A stretch of 64,000 bases of DNA from an uncultured Clostridia bacterium (GCA_910586765.1 CAJUJJ010000002.1:132987-196986), one strand, 5' to 3'. Numbered from the stretch's first letter, positions 17,461 to 27,291 are shown. Notes: generated by a model not told the origin, from the sequence alone. Numbers and translations: made by a program.

Positions 17461-18324
17461 ATGAAAATAAAAGATATTATATACAAACAAAGACCAACAT
17501 TATCATTTGAAATTTTTCCTCCAAAACCAGGAGCAGCATTTGAGCCTGTTAAAAAAGCAGCAGAAGAAATTGCAAAATTAAAACCAGATTTTATCAGTGT
17601 AACATATGGTGCTGGGGGCGGTACAAGCAGCAATACCATCAAAATTGCTTCTTATGTGCAACAACTAGGTGTTACTGCACTAGCACATTTAACTTGTGCT
17701 TCTTCTACAAAAGACGAAGTGGAGACAGTATTACAAGAAATCAAACAAAGCAATATAGAAAATGTATTAGCACTGAGAGGAGATATACCAGAAGGAAGTA
17801 ATTTTCCTCAGCCAAACCAATATCGTTATGCTAGTGAATTAGTAGAACATATTAAAAAAAGTAGCGAACTTTGTGTTGGTGGTGCTTGTTATCCAGAAGG
17901 TCATACAGAATCTGCTACAAGGGCAGAAGACATTACTCATTTAAAAATAAAAGCAGATATGGGTTGTGATTTCTTAACAACACAAATGTTTTTTGACAAC
18001 AATATATTATATAATTATTTATATCACATTAGAGAAGCTGGTATTACTACACCAGTGCTTGCTGGTATTATGCCTGTTACAAATGGAAAACAAATAGCAA
18101 GAATTTGTCAGCTTTCTGGTACAATATTACCTCAAAGATTTCGTTCTATTGTGGATAAATTCGGTGACAAACCAGAAGCAATGAAACAAGCAGGTATTGC
18201 CTATGCTACAGACCAAATTATTGACTTAATTGCAAATGGTGTAAAAGGTATTCATGTATATTCTATGAACAAACCAGATGTTGCAGCAAAAATAATGGAA
18301 AACCTTTCCGAAATCATAAGGTAA
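17461..18324 (+). CDS. metF: 5,10-methylenetetrahydrofolate reductase
   Basis: FAD enzyme that makes 5-methyltetrahydrofolate, the methyl donor for MetH encoded two genes downstream. The 287-residue length and motifs match MetF: LSFEIFPPKPG at the N-terminus, ISVTYGAGGGT near 45, VLALRGDIPEG near 100 and FLTTQMFFDN near 170. Ribosome site GAAAGGAG. It leads a three-gene unit with gaps of only 5 and 6 bp, so the methyl donor, activator and methionine synthase are produced together. Confidence 0.95.
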   Translation: MKIKDIIYKQRPTLSFEIFPPKPGAAFEPVKKAAEEIAKLKPDFISVTYGAGGGTSSNTIKIASYVQQLGVTALAHLTCASSTKDEVETVLQEIKQSNIENVLALRGDIPEGSNFPQPNQYRYASELVEHIKKSSELCVGGACYPEGHTESATRAEDITHLKIKADMGCDFLTTQMFFDNNILYNYLYHIREAGITTPVLAGIMPVTNGKQIARICQLSGTILPQRFRSIVDKFGDKPEAMKQAGIAYATDQIIDLIANGVKGIHVYSMNKPDVAAKIMENLSEIIR

Positions 18325-18329
18325 TTGCT

Positions 18330-18983
18330 ATGAAATTAAAAGATATTTCACAAAAAGAAGTGTTTCGCTATTTAGGATACCAAAACAATGCAGTAGACGA
18401 AACCATACAAAATATTGCTATAGACTGTACTACAGAATTATTAAATCACTGTCGTATGAATTACACTTACAAAATATTTTGTTGTAGCGTAGAAAGCGGA
18501 AAAGTTATTATTGACAGCAGAATTGTAATAGAAAGTAAAAATCTTTCTAAAAATTTAGCAGAGTGTAATGAATTAATACTTTTTGCAGCAACATTAGGAA
18601 TACAAGCAGATATATTAATTCAAAAATATACTCGTTTGGATATGAGCAAAGCGGTTATAATGCAGGCAGCAGCAGCGGCAGTTATAGAACAATATTGTGA
18701 CCAATGTCAATATGATATAGAATATGAATTGCAAAAAAGAAATTTATTTTTAAGACCTCGTTTTAGTCCTGGCTATGGTGATTTTGATTTAAAACATCAA
18801 AAAGACATTATAGCACTATTAGACTGCAATAGAAAAATTGGTTTAACACTGACAGACAGTTTGTTGCTTGCTCCCTGTAAATCGGTAACGGCTGTTATGG
18901 GAATTTCTAATCAAAACAGGCACTGTAATAAAAAAGGCTGCGAAGTCTGTACAAAAACAAACTGTACATTTCGGAGAGGATGA
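18330..18983 (+). CDS. Vitamin B12-dependent methionine synthase activation domain protein
   Basis: A 217-residue stand-alone protein with MetH activation-domain features: PRFSPGYGDFDLKHQKDI near residue 145, followed by LTDSLLLAPCKSVTAVMGI, the region that in E. coli MetH binds SAM for reductive reactivation of cob(II)alamin. The downstream MetH lacks this domain, so the two proteins probably act as a split enzyme. The C-terminal CNKKGCEVCTKTNC has four cysteines and may bind metal. Start 18330, in tight series with metF and metH. Confidence 0.88.
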   Translation: MKLKDISQKEVFRYLGYQNNAVDETIQNIAIDCTTELLNHCRMNYTYKIFCCSVESGKVIIDSRIVIESKNLSKNLAECNELILFAATLGIQADILIQKYTRLDMSKAVIMQAAAAAVIEQYCDQCQYDIEYELQKRNLFLRPRFSPGYGDFDLKHQKDIIALLDCNRKIGLTLTDSLLLAPCKSVTAVMGISNQNRHCNKKGCEVCTKTNCTFRRG

Positions 18984-18989
18984 TACTAT

Positions 18990-21380
18990 TTGAGCATATT
19001 GGAATTATTAAAAAATCGCATTATTTTTTTTGATGGCGGTACTGGCACACTTTTACAAGAAAAAGGATTACAGGCAGGAGAACTGCCAGAACTTTGGAAT
19101 ATAGAAAAAAAACAAGCACTTATTGATATACACAAAAATTATTTTGAAGCAGGCAGTGACATTGTACTGACAAATACATTTGGTGCAAACTGTATTAAAT
19201 TGCAAGATATACCATACAGTATAGAACAAATTATTACGGCAGCAGTGGAAAATGCCAAAACAGCAGCAAAACAAGCCTGTCACAATAAAAAAGGCTATGT
19301 TGCACTAGACATTGGCCCTACGGGAAAATTACTTCAGCCTTTAGGTGATTTATCATTTGAATCTGCTTATACTGCATTTCAGCAGATGGCAGTTGCCGGA
19401 GAAAAAGCAGGCGCTGACATCATTGTAATAGAAACAATGAGTGATATTTATGAAACAAAGGCAGCAGTGCTTGCTGCAAAAGAAAATACAAATTTGCCTG
19501 TATTTGTAACAGTAGTATTTGATGAAAAAGGCAAACTATTAACGGGTAGCGATATTGCTTGTGTCGTAAGTGTATTAGAAGGACTTGGAGTTGACGCAAT
19601 CGGTATGAACTGTGGTTTAGGCCCTCATCAAATGCTTTCTCTTTCAGAGCAAATGCTTTGTTATAGTTCTATACCTGTTATTGTAAAGCCAAATGCAGGA
19701 CTTCCTAGAAGTGAAAATGGTAAAACAGTATTTGATGTAACGCCTGAAGAATTTGCAAAAGAAATGGTAAAAATAGTGGACAAAGGTGCTTGTATTGTAG
19801 GTGGCTGCTGTGGCACTACGCCAGCTCATATCAAAGCACTTTATCAGTATTGTAAAGACAAAAAGCCTTTGCCTATTGTGCCTAAAAATAAAACACTTGC
19901 TGCCTCCTATACCCATACTGTTGAAATTGGCAAAACACCTGTTATAGTAGGAGAACGTATCAATCCTACTGGAAAATCTCGTTTTAAGCAAGCACTTAGA
20001 GAAAAAGATTTTGATTATATATTGAGAGAAGGATTTTCACAGCAGCAAAAAGGAGCACATATATTAGATGTCAATGTTGGTCTGCCTGACATTGATGAAA
20101 CTGATATGCTTGTTACTGTTATAAAACAACTGCAAAGCGTTATTGATTTGCCTTTACAAATAGATACTTCAGATACTGTTGCTATGGAAAAAGCATTGCG
20201 TATATACAATGGCAAAGCAGTTATTAATTCTGTAAACGGCAAAAAAGAATCTATGGAAGCAATATTTCCTCTTGTAAAAAAATATGGTGGTGTTGTCATT
20301 GGACTTACATTAGATGAAAATGGTATCCCTGCTACAGCAGAAGGACGCTTTGAAATTGCACAAAAAATTGTAAAAACAGCAGAAAGTTATGGCATTTCCA
20401 GTAAAGATATTATGATAGATGTGCTAGCTATGACAATCAGTTCTGACCAATATTCTGCATTAGAAACACTAAAAGCATTAAATATGGTAAAACAAAAATT
20501 AAATGTAAAAACAGCATTGGGCGTTTCTAATATTTCATTTGGTTTACCTCAAAGAGAAATTGTAACAGCAAACTTTTACACTATGGCATTGCAAAATGGT
20601 CTTGATGCTGGTATTATCAATACCAATTCTGATATAATTATGCAGTCCTATTATGCTTATAAAGCTCTCTCGGGATTAGATGATAACTGTATGGACTATA
20701 TCAGCCAATACGGCGGACAAGCACCTGCTACAAAAACAGCAGTAAATACTACTTCAAATGATATTTCATTAGGTACGGCAATAGAAAAAGGATTAAAAGA
20801 AATAGCAAAACAAGCAGCAGAACAAAAATTACAATACGCAGAACCTTTAAGCATTATAAATGAAGAACTCATTCCTGCATTAGACCATATTGGAAAAGGA
20901 TTTGAAAAAGGTACTGTATTTTTACCTCAGCTTTTAATGAGTGCAGAAGCAGCAAAATCTGCATTTGAAGCAATTAAGGTGCATATGAATAAAAGCGGTG
21001 TAGTGCAAACTAAAAAAGATAAAATTATACTTGCTACTGTAAAAGGGGATATACACGACATTGGAAAAAATATTGTAAAGGTGCTTTTAGAAAATTATAG
21101 TTATGATGTTGTGGATTTAGGAAAAGATGTTCCTCCAGAAAAAATAGTGGAAACTGCAATTTCTCAAAATATCAAACTGGTGGGATTGAGTGCTTTAATG
21201 ACAACCACTGTAACAAATATGGAAGAAACTATAAAACAATTAAAACAGAAAAAACCAGATTGTAAAATTGTTGTGGGTGGTGCAGTGCTTACACAAGAAT
21301 ATGCAGATATGATTGGTGCCGACCACTATGCCAAAGATGCTATGGCTACAGTTTATTATGCTCAAAAAATATTAGCTTAA
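18990..21380 (+). CDS. metH: Cobalamin-dependent methionine synthase (without activation domain)
   Basis: Transfers the methyl group of methyltetrahydrofolate to homocysteine through cobalamin. The 796 residues run: homocysteine/zinc domain (to about 300; MNCG near 205 and GGCCGT near 270 supply the zinc cysteines), and a pterin domain (about 310-580; GERINPTGK, then DVNVGLPDIDETD). The cobalamin cap and B12-binding domain (after about 600) carry the cofactor motif KGDIHDIGKNIV. The usual C-terminal activation domain is missing and is encoded just upstream. The start codon is TTG at 18990, after GGAGAGG. The transcript ends at the hairpin following parS. Confidence 0.95.
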   Translation: MSILELLKNRIIFFDGGTGTLLQEKGLQAGELPELWNIEKKQALIDIHKNYFEAGSDIVLTNTFGANCIKLQDIPYSIEQIITAAVENAKTAAKQACHNKKGYVALDIGPTGKLLQPLGDLSFESAYTAFQQMAVAGEKAGADIIVIETMSDIYETKAAVLAAKENTNLPVFVTVVFDEKGKLLTGSDIACVVSVLEGLGVDAIGMNCGLGPHQMLSLSEQMLCYSSIPVIVKPNAGLPRSENGKTVFDVTPEEFAKEMVKIVDKGACIVGGCCGTTPAHIKALYQYCKDKKPLPIVPKNKTLAASYTHTVEIGKTPVIVGERINPTGKSRFKQALREKDFDYILREGFSQQQKGAHILDVNVGLPDIDETDMLVTVIKQLQSVIDLPLQIDTSDTVAMEKALRIYNGKAVINSVNGKKESMEAIFPLVKKYGGVVIGLTLDENGIPATAEGRFEIAQKIVKTAESYGISSKDIMIDVLAMTISSDQYSALETLKALNMVKQKLNVKTALGVSNISFGLPQREIVTANFYTMALQNGLDAGIINTNSDIIMQSYYAYKALSGLDDNCMDYISQYGGQAPATKTAVNTTSNDISLGTAIEKGLKEIAKQAAEQKLQYAEPLSIINEELIPALDHIGKGFEKGTVFLPQLLMSAEAAKSAFEAIKVHMNKSGVVQTKKDKIILATVKGDIHDIGKNIVKVLLENYSYDVVDLGKDVPPEKIVETAISQNIKLVGLSALMTTTVTNMEETIKQLKQKKPDCKIVVGGAVLTQEYADMIGADHYAKDAMATVYYAQKILA

Positions 21381-21396
21381 TGTTCCACGTGGAACA
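21381..21396. promoter_or_regulatory. parS site 1
   Basis: Perfect 16-bp palindrome TGTTCCACGTGGAACA, the ParB-binding centromere motif in its GG/CC-variant form relative to the Bacillus consensus. It begins directly after the metH stop, 1.3 kb from the end of parB. Confidence 0.93.
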
Positions 21397-21432
21397 AAAA
21401 GACATTGAGAACAACACTCAATGTCTTTTTTT
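21396..21432. terminator. Bidirectional terminator between metH and the DUF4446 gene
   Basis: GACATTGAG and CTCAATGTC are flanked by A5 and T6, allowing termination from both convergent directions. It abuts parS site 1. Confidence 0.85.
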
Positions 21433-21433
21433 A

Positions 21434-22657
21434 TTAACTTCCTAATGAATTTTTATTTGATTTTTCATTTGAAGAACTATCTTCTTTTGTAATTGCAACT
21501 GCATTTTTAATTGCTTTTTGTACTGCTGTTTTAATTTCTTGCTCTGCCGAAATTACCATTTGTTCTTCATCAATTTGTTTATTCGTTGTTTGATTAAACT
21601 GTTTTTGCTGTTGTTCTGTTTTTTGAGCAATTCTTTCAATAATATCTTCTACAGAATTAGAAATAACATCAATATTTTTTTCTTGTTCGTTTTCTATATT
21701 ATCAGAAGACATTTTTTCTATTTCTGATATGATTTTAAATTGTTCTGTTTCAAATGGTTCTGGTCTATGATATTTTTTTACTTTATTTTCTGCTGTGTTT
21801 TTTTCTGTCAATAATAATACTTGTTCTTCCAATCTACGAACTTTTTCTTCTGTTTCACTTTGCTGTGTTTCTTTTTCCATTTGTATTGTTTCTTTTACTA
21901 ACTCTTTTACTGTTTCTTTTATTGTTTCCATTTCCGCTTTCTTTTTTATAATTACAGTATTTTCAGAAATTTGTTGTGCAACTTCTTCTTCTGCCATAAT
22001 AGAAGCTTCTTCATTTGTTGTTACATCGCCTATCATTTCTAATTTTTCCTTTTGTTGTTCTGGTTTTGGCTTTTGTTCAAAAAGAGGTTTATCTTTCCAC
22101 TTAAATATTTTTTTCGGTTTTACTTTTACAACTTTTTCTGCTTTTCTCTTATAAGCATTTTGCTGTGCCATTTCTACTGCTTGTAATTCCTCTGTAGAAA
22201 GCACATAAGTGCTGACACCCATTTCAATGGGTTTTGCATATGTAAAAGAGCCTGTCCTGCTATGAATACCATTTAGCACAACACCATTATCTTTGGCATC
22301 TAATAAAGCCAATGCAAAGCAAAGATTTCCTCCCATTTCATCAAAAGGATTATATCTGACAATACCTACTTTTTGTATGTTTTCAGACATTATTGCGTCC
22401 ATATCTGTAACCATATCAAGCAACTTTCCATATTTTTGTTCTATTTCTTTTACACTTTCAAAATAAGCATTTATTTTCATTTCTAAATTCAAATCAGGCC
22501 TACGGTTTGTCCCCATAAAAATATCATATCGTTTTCTTTCTCGCCCAATTTTTAAAAACAATACAATACACATTGAAAAAAGTATTATTACCGCTACAAT
22601 TAAGCCAGCTAATATAAAAGGCAAATAAAATTGTATTATTTCATTGATTACTTCCAC
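21434..22657 (-). CDS. DUF4446 membrane-anchored protein with long coiled-coil tail
   Basis: A 407-residue protein. It has one N-terminal transmembrane segment (residues about 12-36), then a DUF4446 domain (about 40-150; GIVRYNPFDEMGGNLCFALALLD, read in two halves). A long Glu/Lys/Gln-rich region predicted to be coiled coil or disordered runs to the end. DUF4446 proteins are commonly encoded beside parA/parB in Clostridia, but their role is not established. The usual family protein is about 160-180 residues, so the 240-residue tail is an extension. GTG start at 22657 after GAGGTG. Likely in one operon with parA and parB. Confidence 0.8.
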   Translation of the reverse strand: MEVINEIIQFYLPFILAGLIVAVIILFSMCIVLFLKIGRERKRYDIFMGTNRRPDLNLEMKINAYFESVKEIEQKYGKLLDMVTDMDAIMSENIQKVGIVRYNPFDEMGGNLCFALALLDAKDNGVVLNGIHSRTGSFTYAKPIEMGVSTYVLSTEELQAVEMAQQNAYKRKAEKVVKVKPKKIFKWKDKPLFEQKPKPEQQKEKLEMIGDVTTNEEASIMAEEEVAQQISENTVIIKKKAEMETIKETVKELVKETIQMEKETQQSETEEKVRRLEEQVLLLTEKNTAENKVKKYHRPEPFETEQFKIISEIEKMSSDNIENEQEKNIDVISNSVEDIIERIAQKTEQQQKQFNQTTNKQIDEEQMVISAEQEIKTAVQKAIKNAVAITKEDSSSNEKSNKNSLGS

Positions 22658-22672
22658 GCATCACACACCTCG

Positions 22673-23569
22673 TTATCTCTGTATTGCTTTAAATAAAGCG
22701 AGTATCCTGTCTAAATCATCATTAGAATAGTATTCAATTTCAATTTTTCCTTTATTTTTCTGATTACTCAGTTTTACTTTTGTTGCAAAAAGTGTTTTTA
22801 AATCATTCTCAATCGTATGATAAGCACTTGTATCAAAAGAAACAGCTTTTTGTTCTGCTTTTTGTGTTGTATTTTCATTTTGCTGCAAAGACTTTACTAT
22901 TTTTTCTGTCGTTCTAACGCTCAAATCTTCCTCAATTATTTTTTCTGCTAATTCATATTGTGCAGCATTATCTGAAATAGATAACAATGTTTTAGCGTGT
23001 CCAGCAGATAATTTGTTTTCTCTTACGAGTTCTATTACTCTGCTATCTAAATTTAATAAACGCATAGAATTTGAAATAGTGGAACGGCTTTTTACTACTT
23101 TATTTGAAATTTCTTCTTGTGTCAATGAAAACTCTGTTTGCAGTCTGTAAAAACTTTCTGCTTCTTCAATAGGGTTTAAATCTTTTCTTTGTAAATTTTC
23201 TATCAAAGCTACTTCAAATGCTGCAACTTCATCTAAATTTTTGACAATAGCAGGTATTGTTTTTAATCCTGCAATTTTTGCTGCACGAAATCGCCTTTCT
23301 CCTGCAATCAATTCATAATAGTCTTGTACCCTTTTGACAATAACAGGCTGTATCATACCATAGCTTTTTAAAGACTCTGCTAATTCCAAAAGGCTTTCTT
23401 CATCAAAATATCTGCGAGGTTGGTTTTTATTTGGTTCAATTTTATTTATATCGATTTCTAACAAATTCTCTTGTGAAAAACTTCCTTTTCCATAATTCAT
23501 TGCTTTGGTATTAATAAGAGCTTCTAGTCCTTTTCCTTTAGAGCCAAGTCCCTTTTTTACAGATGCCAT
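22673..23569 (-). CDS. parB: Chromosome partitioning protein ParB (Spo0J)
   Basis: CTP-dependent DNA clamp that loads at parS and spreads, recruiting SMC to the origin region. In the 298 residues the CTPase/N-domain shows NKNQPRRYF, PVIVKR and AGERRFRAAK (to about 110). ENLQRKDLNPIEEA follows, then a helix-turn-helix (LTQEEISNKVVKSRSTISN, about 150-170) and a C-terminal dimerisation region. It starts 7 bp after parA, with GGGAG inside the parA end. Four parS sites lie within 5 kb. Confidence 0.95.
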   Translation of the reverse strand: MASVKKGLGSKGKGLEALINTKAMNYGKGSFSQENLLEIDINKIEPNKNQPRRYFDEESLLELAESLKSYGMIQPVIVKRVQDYYELIAGERRFRAAKIAGLKTIPAIVKNLDEVAAFEVALIENLQRKDLNPIEEAESFYRLQTEFSLTQEEISNKVVKSRSTISNSMRLLNLDSRVIELVRENKLSAGHAKTLLSISDNAAQYELAEKIIEEDLSVRTTEKIVKSLQQNENTTQKAEQKAVSFDTSAYHTIENDLKTLFATKVKLSNQKNKGKIEIEYYSNDDLDRILALFKAIQR

Positions 23570-23576
23570 ACTACTT

Positions 23577-24356
23577 TCACTCCCTTTCCAAAACTTGCTG
23601 TGCTAGTAGTTCGTAACTTTCTGAACCTTTTGATTTTGGGTCATATAAATGAATAGGCAAGCCGTGACTTGGTGCTTCTCCTAAACGTACATTTCTTGGT
23701 ATAATGGCATAATAATCTACTTTTATATTTAATTCTTTTACAATATTTTTTACTGCTTCTACTACTTCAGGGGATAAATTTGTTCTGGCATCATACATTG
23801 TAAATACAATGCCTTCTAATTCTAAATCTTCATTTAGACCCTTTTGCACTAAATCAATGGTATATATCAACTGTTGTAATCCTTCTAGTGCAAAATATTC
23901 GCATTGTATAGGCACAAGCACAGTATCAGAAGCTGTTAAGGCATTTACAGTAATAATATTTAAAGAAGGAGGACAATCAATAATAATAAAGTCATATTGT
24001 TCTTTTATATTGTCTATTTCTTTTTTTAGTATGTATTCTCTGCCATCTTTTCCTATCAACTCAATTTCTGCACCTGTCAAATTGATATTTGCAGGCACTA
24101 CTTCCAATCCTTTTACACAAGTTTGCAGTTTTACATCAGAAAGAGAACATTCCTCTAACATTACATCATAAATAGTATTTTCAATACTATTTTTGTCTAA
24201 TCCAATGCCACTTGTTGTATTTCCTTGCTGGTCAGCATCAATAGCAAGCACTTTTTTTCCTTTGTTTGCAAGCCATGCTGCCAAATTAATCGCTGTCGTT
24301 GTTTTTCCTACACCGCCCTTTTGGTTAGTAATGGATATTACTCTTACTTTACTCAT
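23577..24356 (-). CDS. parA: Chromosome partitioning ATPase ParA (Soj)
   Basis: Deviant Walker-type ATPase partnering ParB in origin segregation, and in Bacillus also a DnaA regulator. The 259 residues begin VRVISITNQKGGVGKTTTA with the two signature lysines (KGGVGKT). They contain LAIDADQQGNTT and IIDCPPSLNIITVNAL, and end in the Soj-type region IPRNVRLGEAPSHGLP. Start ATG at 24356 after AGGAGTG. First gene of the parA-parB-DUF4446 unit, about 18 kb left of oriC. Confidence 0.96.
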   Translation of the reverse strand: MSKVRVISITNQKGGVGKTTTAINLAAWLANKGKKVLAIDADQQGNTTSGIGLDKNSIENTIYDVMLEECSLSDVKLQTCVKGLEVVPANINLTGAEIELIGKDGREYILKKEIDNIKEQYDFIIIDCPPSLNIITVNALTASDTVLVPIQCEYFALEGLQQLIYTIDLVQKGLNEDLELEGIVFTMYDARTNLSPEVVEAVKNIVKELNIKVDYYAIIPRNVRLGEAPSHGLPIHLYDPKSKGSESYELLAQQVLERE

Positions 24357-24558
24357 ATATATTTGTCACTCCTAACTCAGTATACAATATCAATAGAAAA
24401 ATTACAGTACATCAAAAAATATATTTTAATGCTCCTGTTTTTATTATTGCCTTTGGCTGTCTGACTTTTTGTTTTTGTTATGAACAAAAGGAGTATTCAC
24501 AGTATAATAAAATTATATTTGTTTTTATTATACTAATAAAAGAAAATAATTGCAATAA

Positions 24559-24574
24559 TGTTCCACGTGGAACG
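24559..24574. promoter_or_regulatory. parS site 2
   Basis: TGTTCCACGTGGAACG, one mismatch from the perfect palindrome at the last base. It sits in the parA upstream region, 200 bp before the parA start, so ParB bound there could affect parAB transcription. Confidence 0.88.
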
Positions 24575-24629
24575 TTACAAAAATAAGGTACTCCCTTTTA
24601 AGGTGTACCTCATTTTCAATGATAAAATA

Positions 24630-25529
24630 TTAAAATTTTCCAAATATAGAAAGTCTTCTTGGTAATACAGAAATATCTAAAGGCATATCAGGGCCTTTTT
24701 CACCATCTATTGTTGTTGTTTGAAATTCAGAATGTTCTGTATCTAAACATTCAATTTTAAAACTTTTTTCTTTTAAATAAACAACACCACTATCTTTTAC
24801 AAATTCTCCGTTAAATATTTTTAAAAATAATATAGGCAATTCAATGACTGGTTTCGCTTTAATACCTACAAAGTCAAACATACCATCTGTAATAGAAGCA
24901 GAAGGTGCAATGTGATTGAAACCTCCTGTTCCTGCACTATTCAATACTAAAAATAAATATAAATCCTCTTGAAGCACTTTATTTTCTGTAGTAATACGAA
25001 ATGGTATTTTTCTAAAATTAGCAAGCTGTTCTATGCCTTTAATATAATAAGAAAAACTTCCTAAAGCAGATTTTAAATCTTTATCCACATTTTGAGAAAC
25101 ATTTGTAAAAAGTCCGCCAGCACAAACATTTATAAAACACTGTCCATTTGCAACACCAATATCAATTTTTTTAGGTTTTTCTGTTACAATGATATGGCAA
25201 GCTTCTTCTACCTCTCCTGTTTTCAAACCTAAAAATGTAGCAAAATCATTTGCTGTACCAGAAGGAATAACACCTAATGGAATGTCAAGTTCTTTTTCTA
25301 TCATAGCATTTACAACAATGTTAATTGTGCCATCTCCCCCTGATACAACAATTAAATCATAATCAATATCCATATTTAATATGTGCTGTCTAATATCTCC
25401 ATTTTGTATACTGCGAAAAATATGCACTTCATATCCTGCTTGCTGAAATATAGAAAAACAAATATCTAAATCAAACTTAAATGTTTTGCTTCCTGAATGG
25501 GGATTATATATCAGTTTGCATTTTTTCAT
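24630..25529 (-). CDS. Diacylglycerol kinase-like lipid kinase
   Basis: A 299-residue member of the DagK/YegS lipid kinase family, which phosphorylates diacylglycerol or related lipids with ATP at the membrane. Visible motifs are LIYNPHSGS at the N-terminus, the nucleotide loop VVSGGDGTINIVVNA near 60, GVIPSGTANDFA near 90 and the C-terminal EFQTTTIDGEKG. The exact lipid substrate cannot be read from sequence. The start at 25529 has GGAG 11 bp upstream. An in-frame extension to 25589 would translate through parS site 3 and was rejected. Confidence 0.87.
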   Translation of the reverse strand: MKKCKLIYNPHSGSKTFKFDLDICFSIFQQAGYEVHIFRSIQNGDIRQHILNMDIDYDLIVVSGGDGTINIVVNAMIEKELDIPLGVIPSGTANDFATFLGLKTGEVEEACHIIVTEKPKKIDIGVANGQCFINVCAGGLFTNVSQNVDKDLKSALGSFSYYIKGIEQLANFRKIPFRITTENKVLQEDLYLFLVLNSAGTGGFNHIAPSASITDGMFDFVGIKAKPVIELPILFLKIFNGEFVKDSGVVYLKEKSFKIECLDTEHSEFQTTTIDGEKGPDMPLDISVLPRRLSIFGKF

Positions 25530-25558
25530 AGAATGTTCTTCTCCTTTTTTTTGCAATT

Positions 25559-25574
25559 TGTTCCACGTGGAACA
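25559..25574. promoter_or_regulatory. parS site 3
   Basis: Perfect TGTTCCACGTGGAACA between the lipid kinase start and the argS stop, only 23 bp from the latter. Confidence 0.93.
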
Positions 25575-25596
25575 GTAAAATAAAAACAAGTTTATA

Positions 25597-27291
25597 TTAC
25601 ATTTGTTCAGGAGCTTTTATTCCTAATAGAGCCAGTCCTTTTTTCAGCACTGTTTTTACTGCAATGACTAATGCAATACGTGCTTGTTTTGTTTGTTCTT
25701 CACTCGTCAATATAACATTGTCATGATAAAATTTATTAAATGCCTGTGACAAACTAACAAGCTGTCTTGTTACAATAAATGGTTCTAATTTATCCGCTGC
25801 TTCTTGTATTTTTTTAGGAAATTGTTCTAAAAGTTTACATACTTCCATAGAAGCATCATCTGTTAATTTACTATAATCAATATTTTGTGCTAAGCTACAC
25901 TCTCCCTTACGCAATATGCTGCAAGCACGAGCGTGTGTATATTGTACATAAGGACCTGTTTCACCATCAAAATTTAACATTCTCTCCCAAGAGAAAACAA
26001 CATCTTTTATTCTGCTGTTATATAAATCATTAAATATTACTGCACCAATGCCTACCTGTTCAGCAACTTCTTTTTTATTTGGTAAATCTGGATTTTTTTG
26101 TTCTATAATTTTTTGTGTTTCTAATATTGCCTGATTTAAAAGTTCTTCCATAAGCACTACATTACCATGTCTTGTAGAAAGTTTTCCACTATCCAAACTA
26201 ACCAGTCCAAAAGGTACATGAATTAAATCTTTCCACCAATCATATCCCATTTTTTTGATAACAGTAAACCATTGTGAAAAATGTAAATTTTGGTCAAGTG
26301 CTGTTAAATAAATACATTTATCAAAATGATACGTATTTTTTCTATAAAGTGCTGCTGTAATATCACGAGTAGCATACAATGTACCGCCATCTTTTCTAAT
26401 AATCAAACAAGGAGGCATATTTTCCTGTTCTAAATCTACTATCATAGCTCCTTCACTTTGTTTTAAAAGGTTTTTTTGTTTTAATTCCTCCACAACTGCT
26501 GCCATTTTATCGTTATAAAAACTTTCTCCTGTATAAGCGTCAAAGTGCACTCCTAACATATCATAAACTCTATCAAATTCTTTTATACTAATATTGTAAA
26601 ACCATTTCCATAATGAAAGTGCTTCTTCTTCTCCATTCTGCATTTTGACAAACCAACTTCTTGCTTCATCTTCTAATGCTGCATCTTTCTCTGCTTCATC
26701 ATGAAATTTTACATAAATTCTCATAAGTTCCTGTATGCCATATTGTTCCACAGCTTCTTTAGAACCCCATTTTTGATAGGCAACAATTAATTTACCAAAC
26801 TGTGTGCCCCAATCTCCTAAATGATTGACCCCCTCACAATGATAACCCAATGTTTCAAATATTTGATACAAAGCATTTCCTATTACAGTAGAACGCAAAT
26901 GCCCTACGTGAAATGGTTTTGCAATATTAGGAGAAGAATAATCAATAACAATTGTTTTTCCTTCTCCTACAGTACTATTTCCATATTTTTCATTTTGACA
27001 AAGCACTTGTTCCAATACTTCTTTTACATATACACTCTTTGATACAAAAAAATTGATATAAGCATTTTGTACTTTTATTTCTTCTATAAAATCTGGTTTT
27101 ACTATTTTTTCACTTAATTCTTGTGCAATCAATGCTGGTGCTTTTTTAAACTGTTTTGCCAATTTAAAACAAGGATATGCAAAATCTCCCATATCTTTAT
27201 TAGGAGGTGTTTCTATAGCATTTACAATTTCCTGCTGCTGTACACCTGTTACTTGTTTTAATAAATAAGCAATTTCTAATTTAAAATTCAT
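25597..27291 (-). CDS. argS: Arginyl-tRNA synthetase
   Basis: Class I synthetase charging tRNA-Arg. The 564 residues show the N-terminal Arg-S additional domain, the HIGH-type motif SSPNIAKPFHVGHLRST near 125 and a KMSKS counterpart written LDSGKLSTRHGNV near 370. The C-terminal DALR anticodon domain contains VQYTHARACSILRK. No T-box leader is present upstream, unlike the leucine operon. The ribosome site (GAGGG) is close to the ATG at 27291. It is transcribed away from oriC with the lipid kinase. Confidence 0.96.
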   Translation of the reverse strand: MNFKLEIAYLLKQVTGVQQQEIVNAIETPPNKDMGDFAYPCFKLAKQFKKAPALIAQELSEKIVKPDFIEEIKVQNAYINFFVSKSVYVKEVLEQVLCQNEKYGNSTVGEGKTIVIDYSSPNIAKPFHVGHLRSTVIGNALYQIFETLGYHCEGVNHLGDWGTQFGKLIVAYQKWGSKEAVEQYGIQELMRIYVKFHDEAEKDAALEDEARSWFVKMQNGEEEALSLWKWFYNISIKEFDRVYDMLGVHFDAYTGESFYNDKMAAVVEELKQKNLLKQSEGAMIVDLEQENMPPCLIIRKDGGTLYATRDITAALYRKNTYHFDKCIYLTALDQNLHFSQWFTVIKKMGYDWWKDLIHVPFGLVSLDSGKLSTRHGNVVLMEELLNQAILETQKIIEQKNPDLPNKKEVAEQVGIGAVIFNDLYNSRIKDVVFSWERMLNFDGETGPYVQYTHARACSILRKGECSLAQNIDYSKLTDDASMEVCKLLEQFPKKIQEAADKLEPFIVTRQLVSLSQAFNKFYHDNVILTSEEQTKQARIALVIAVKTVLKKGLALLGIKAPEQM

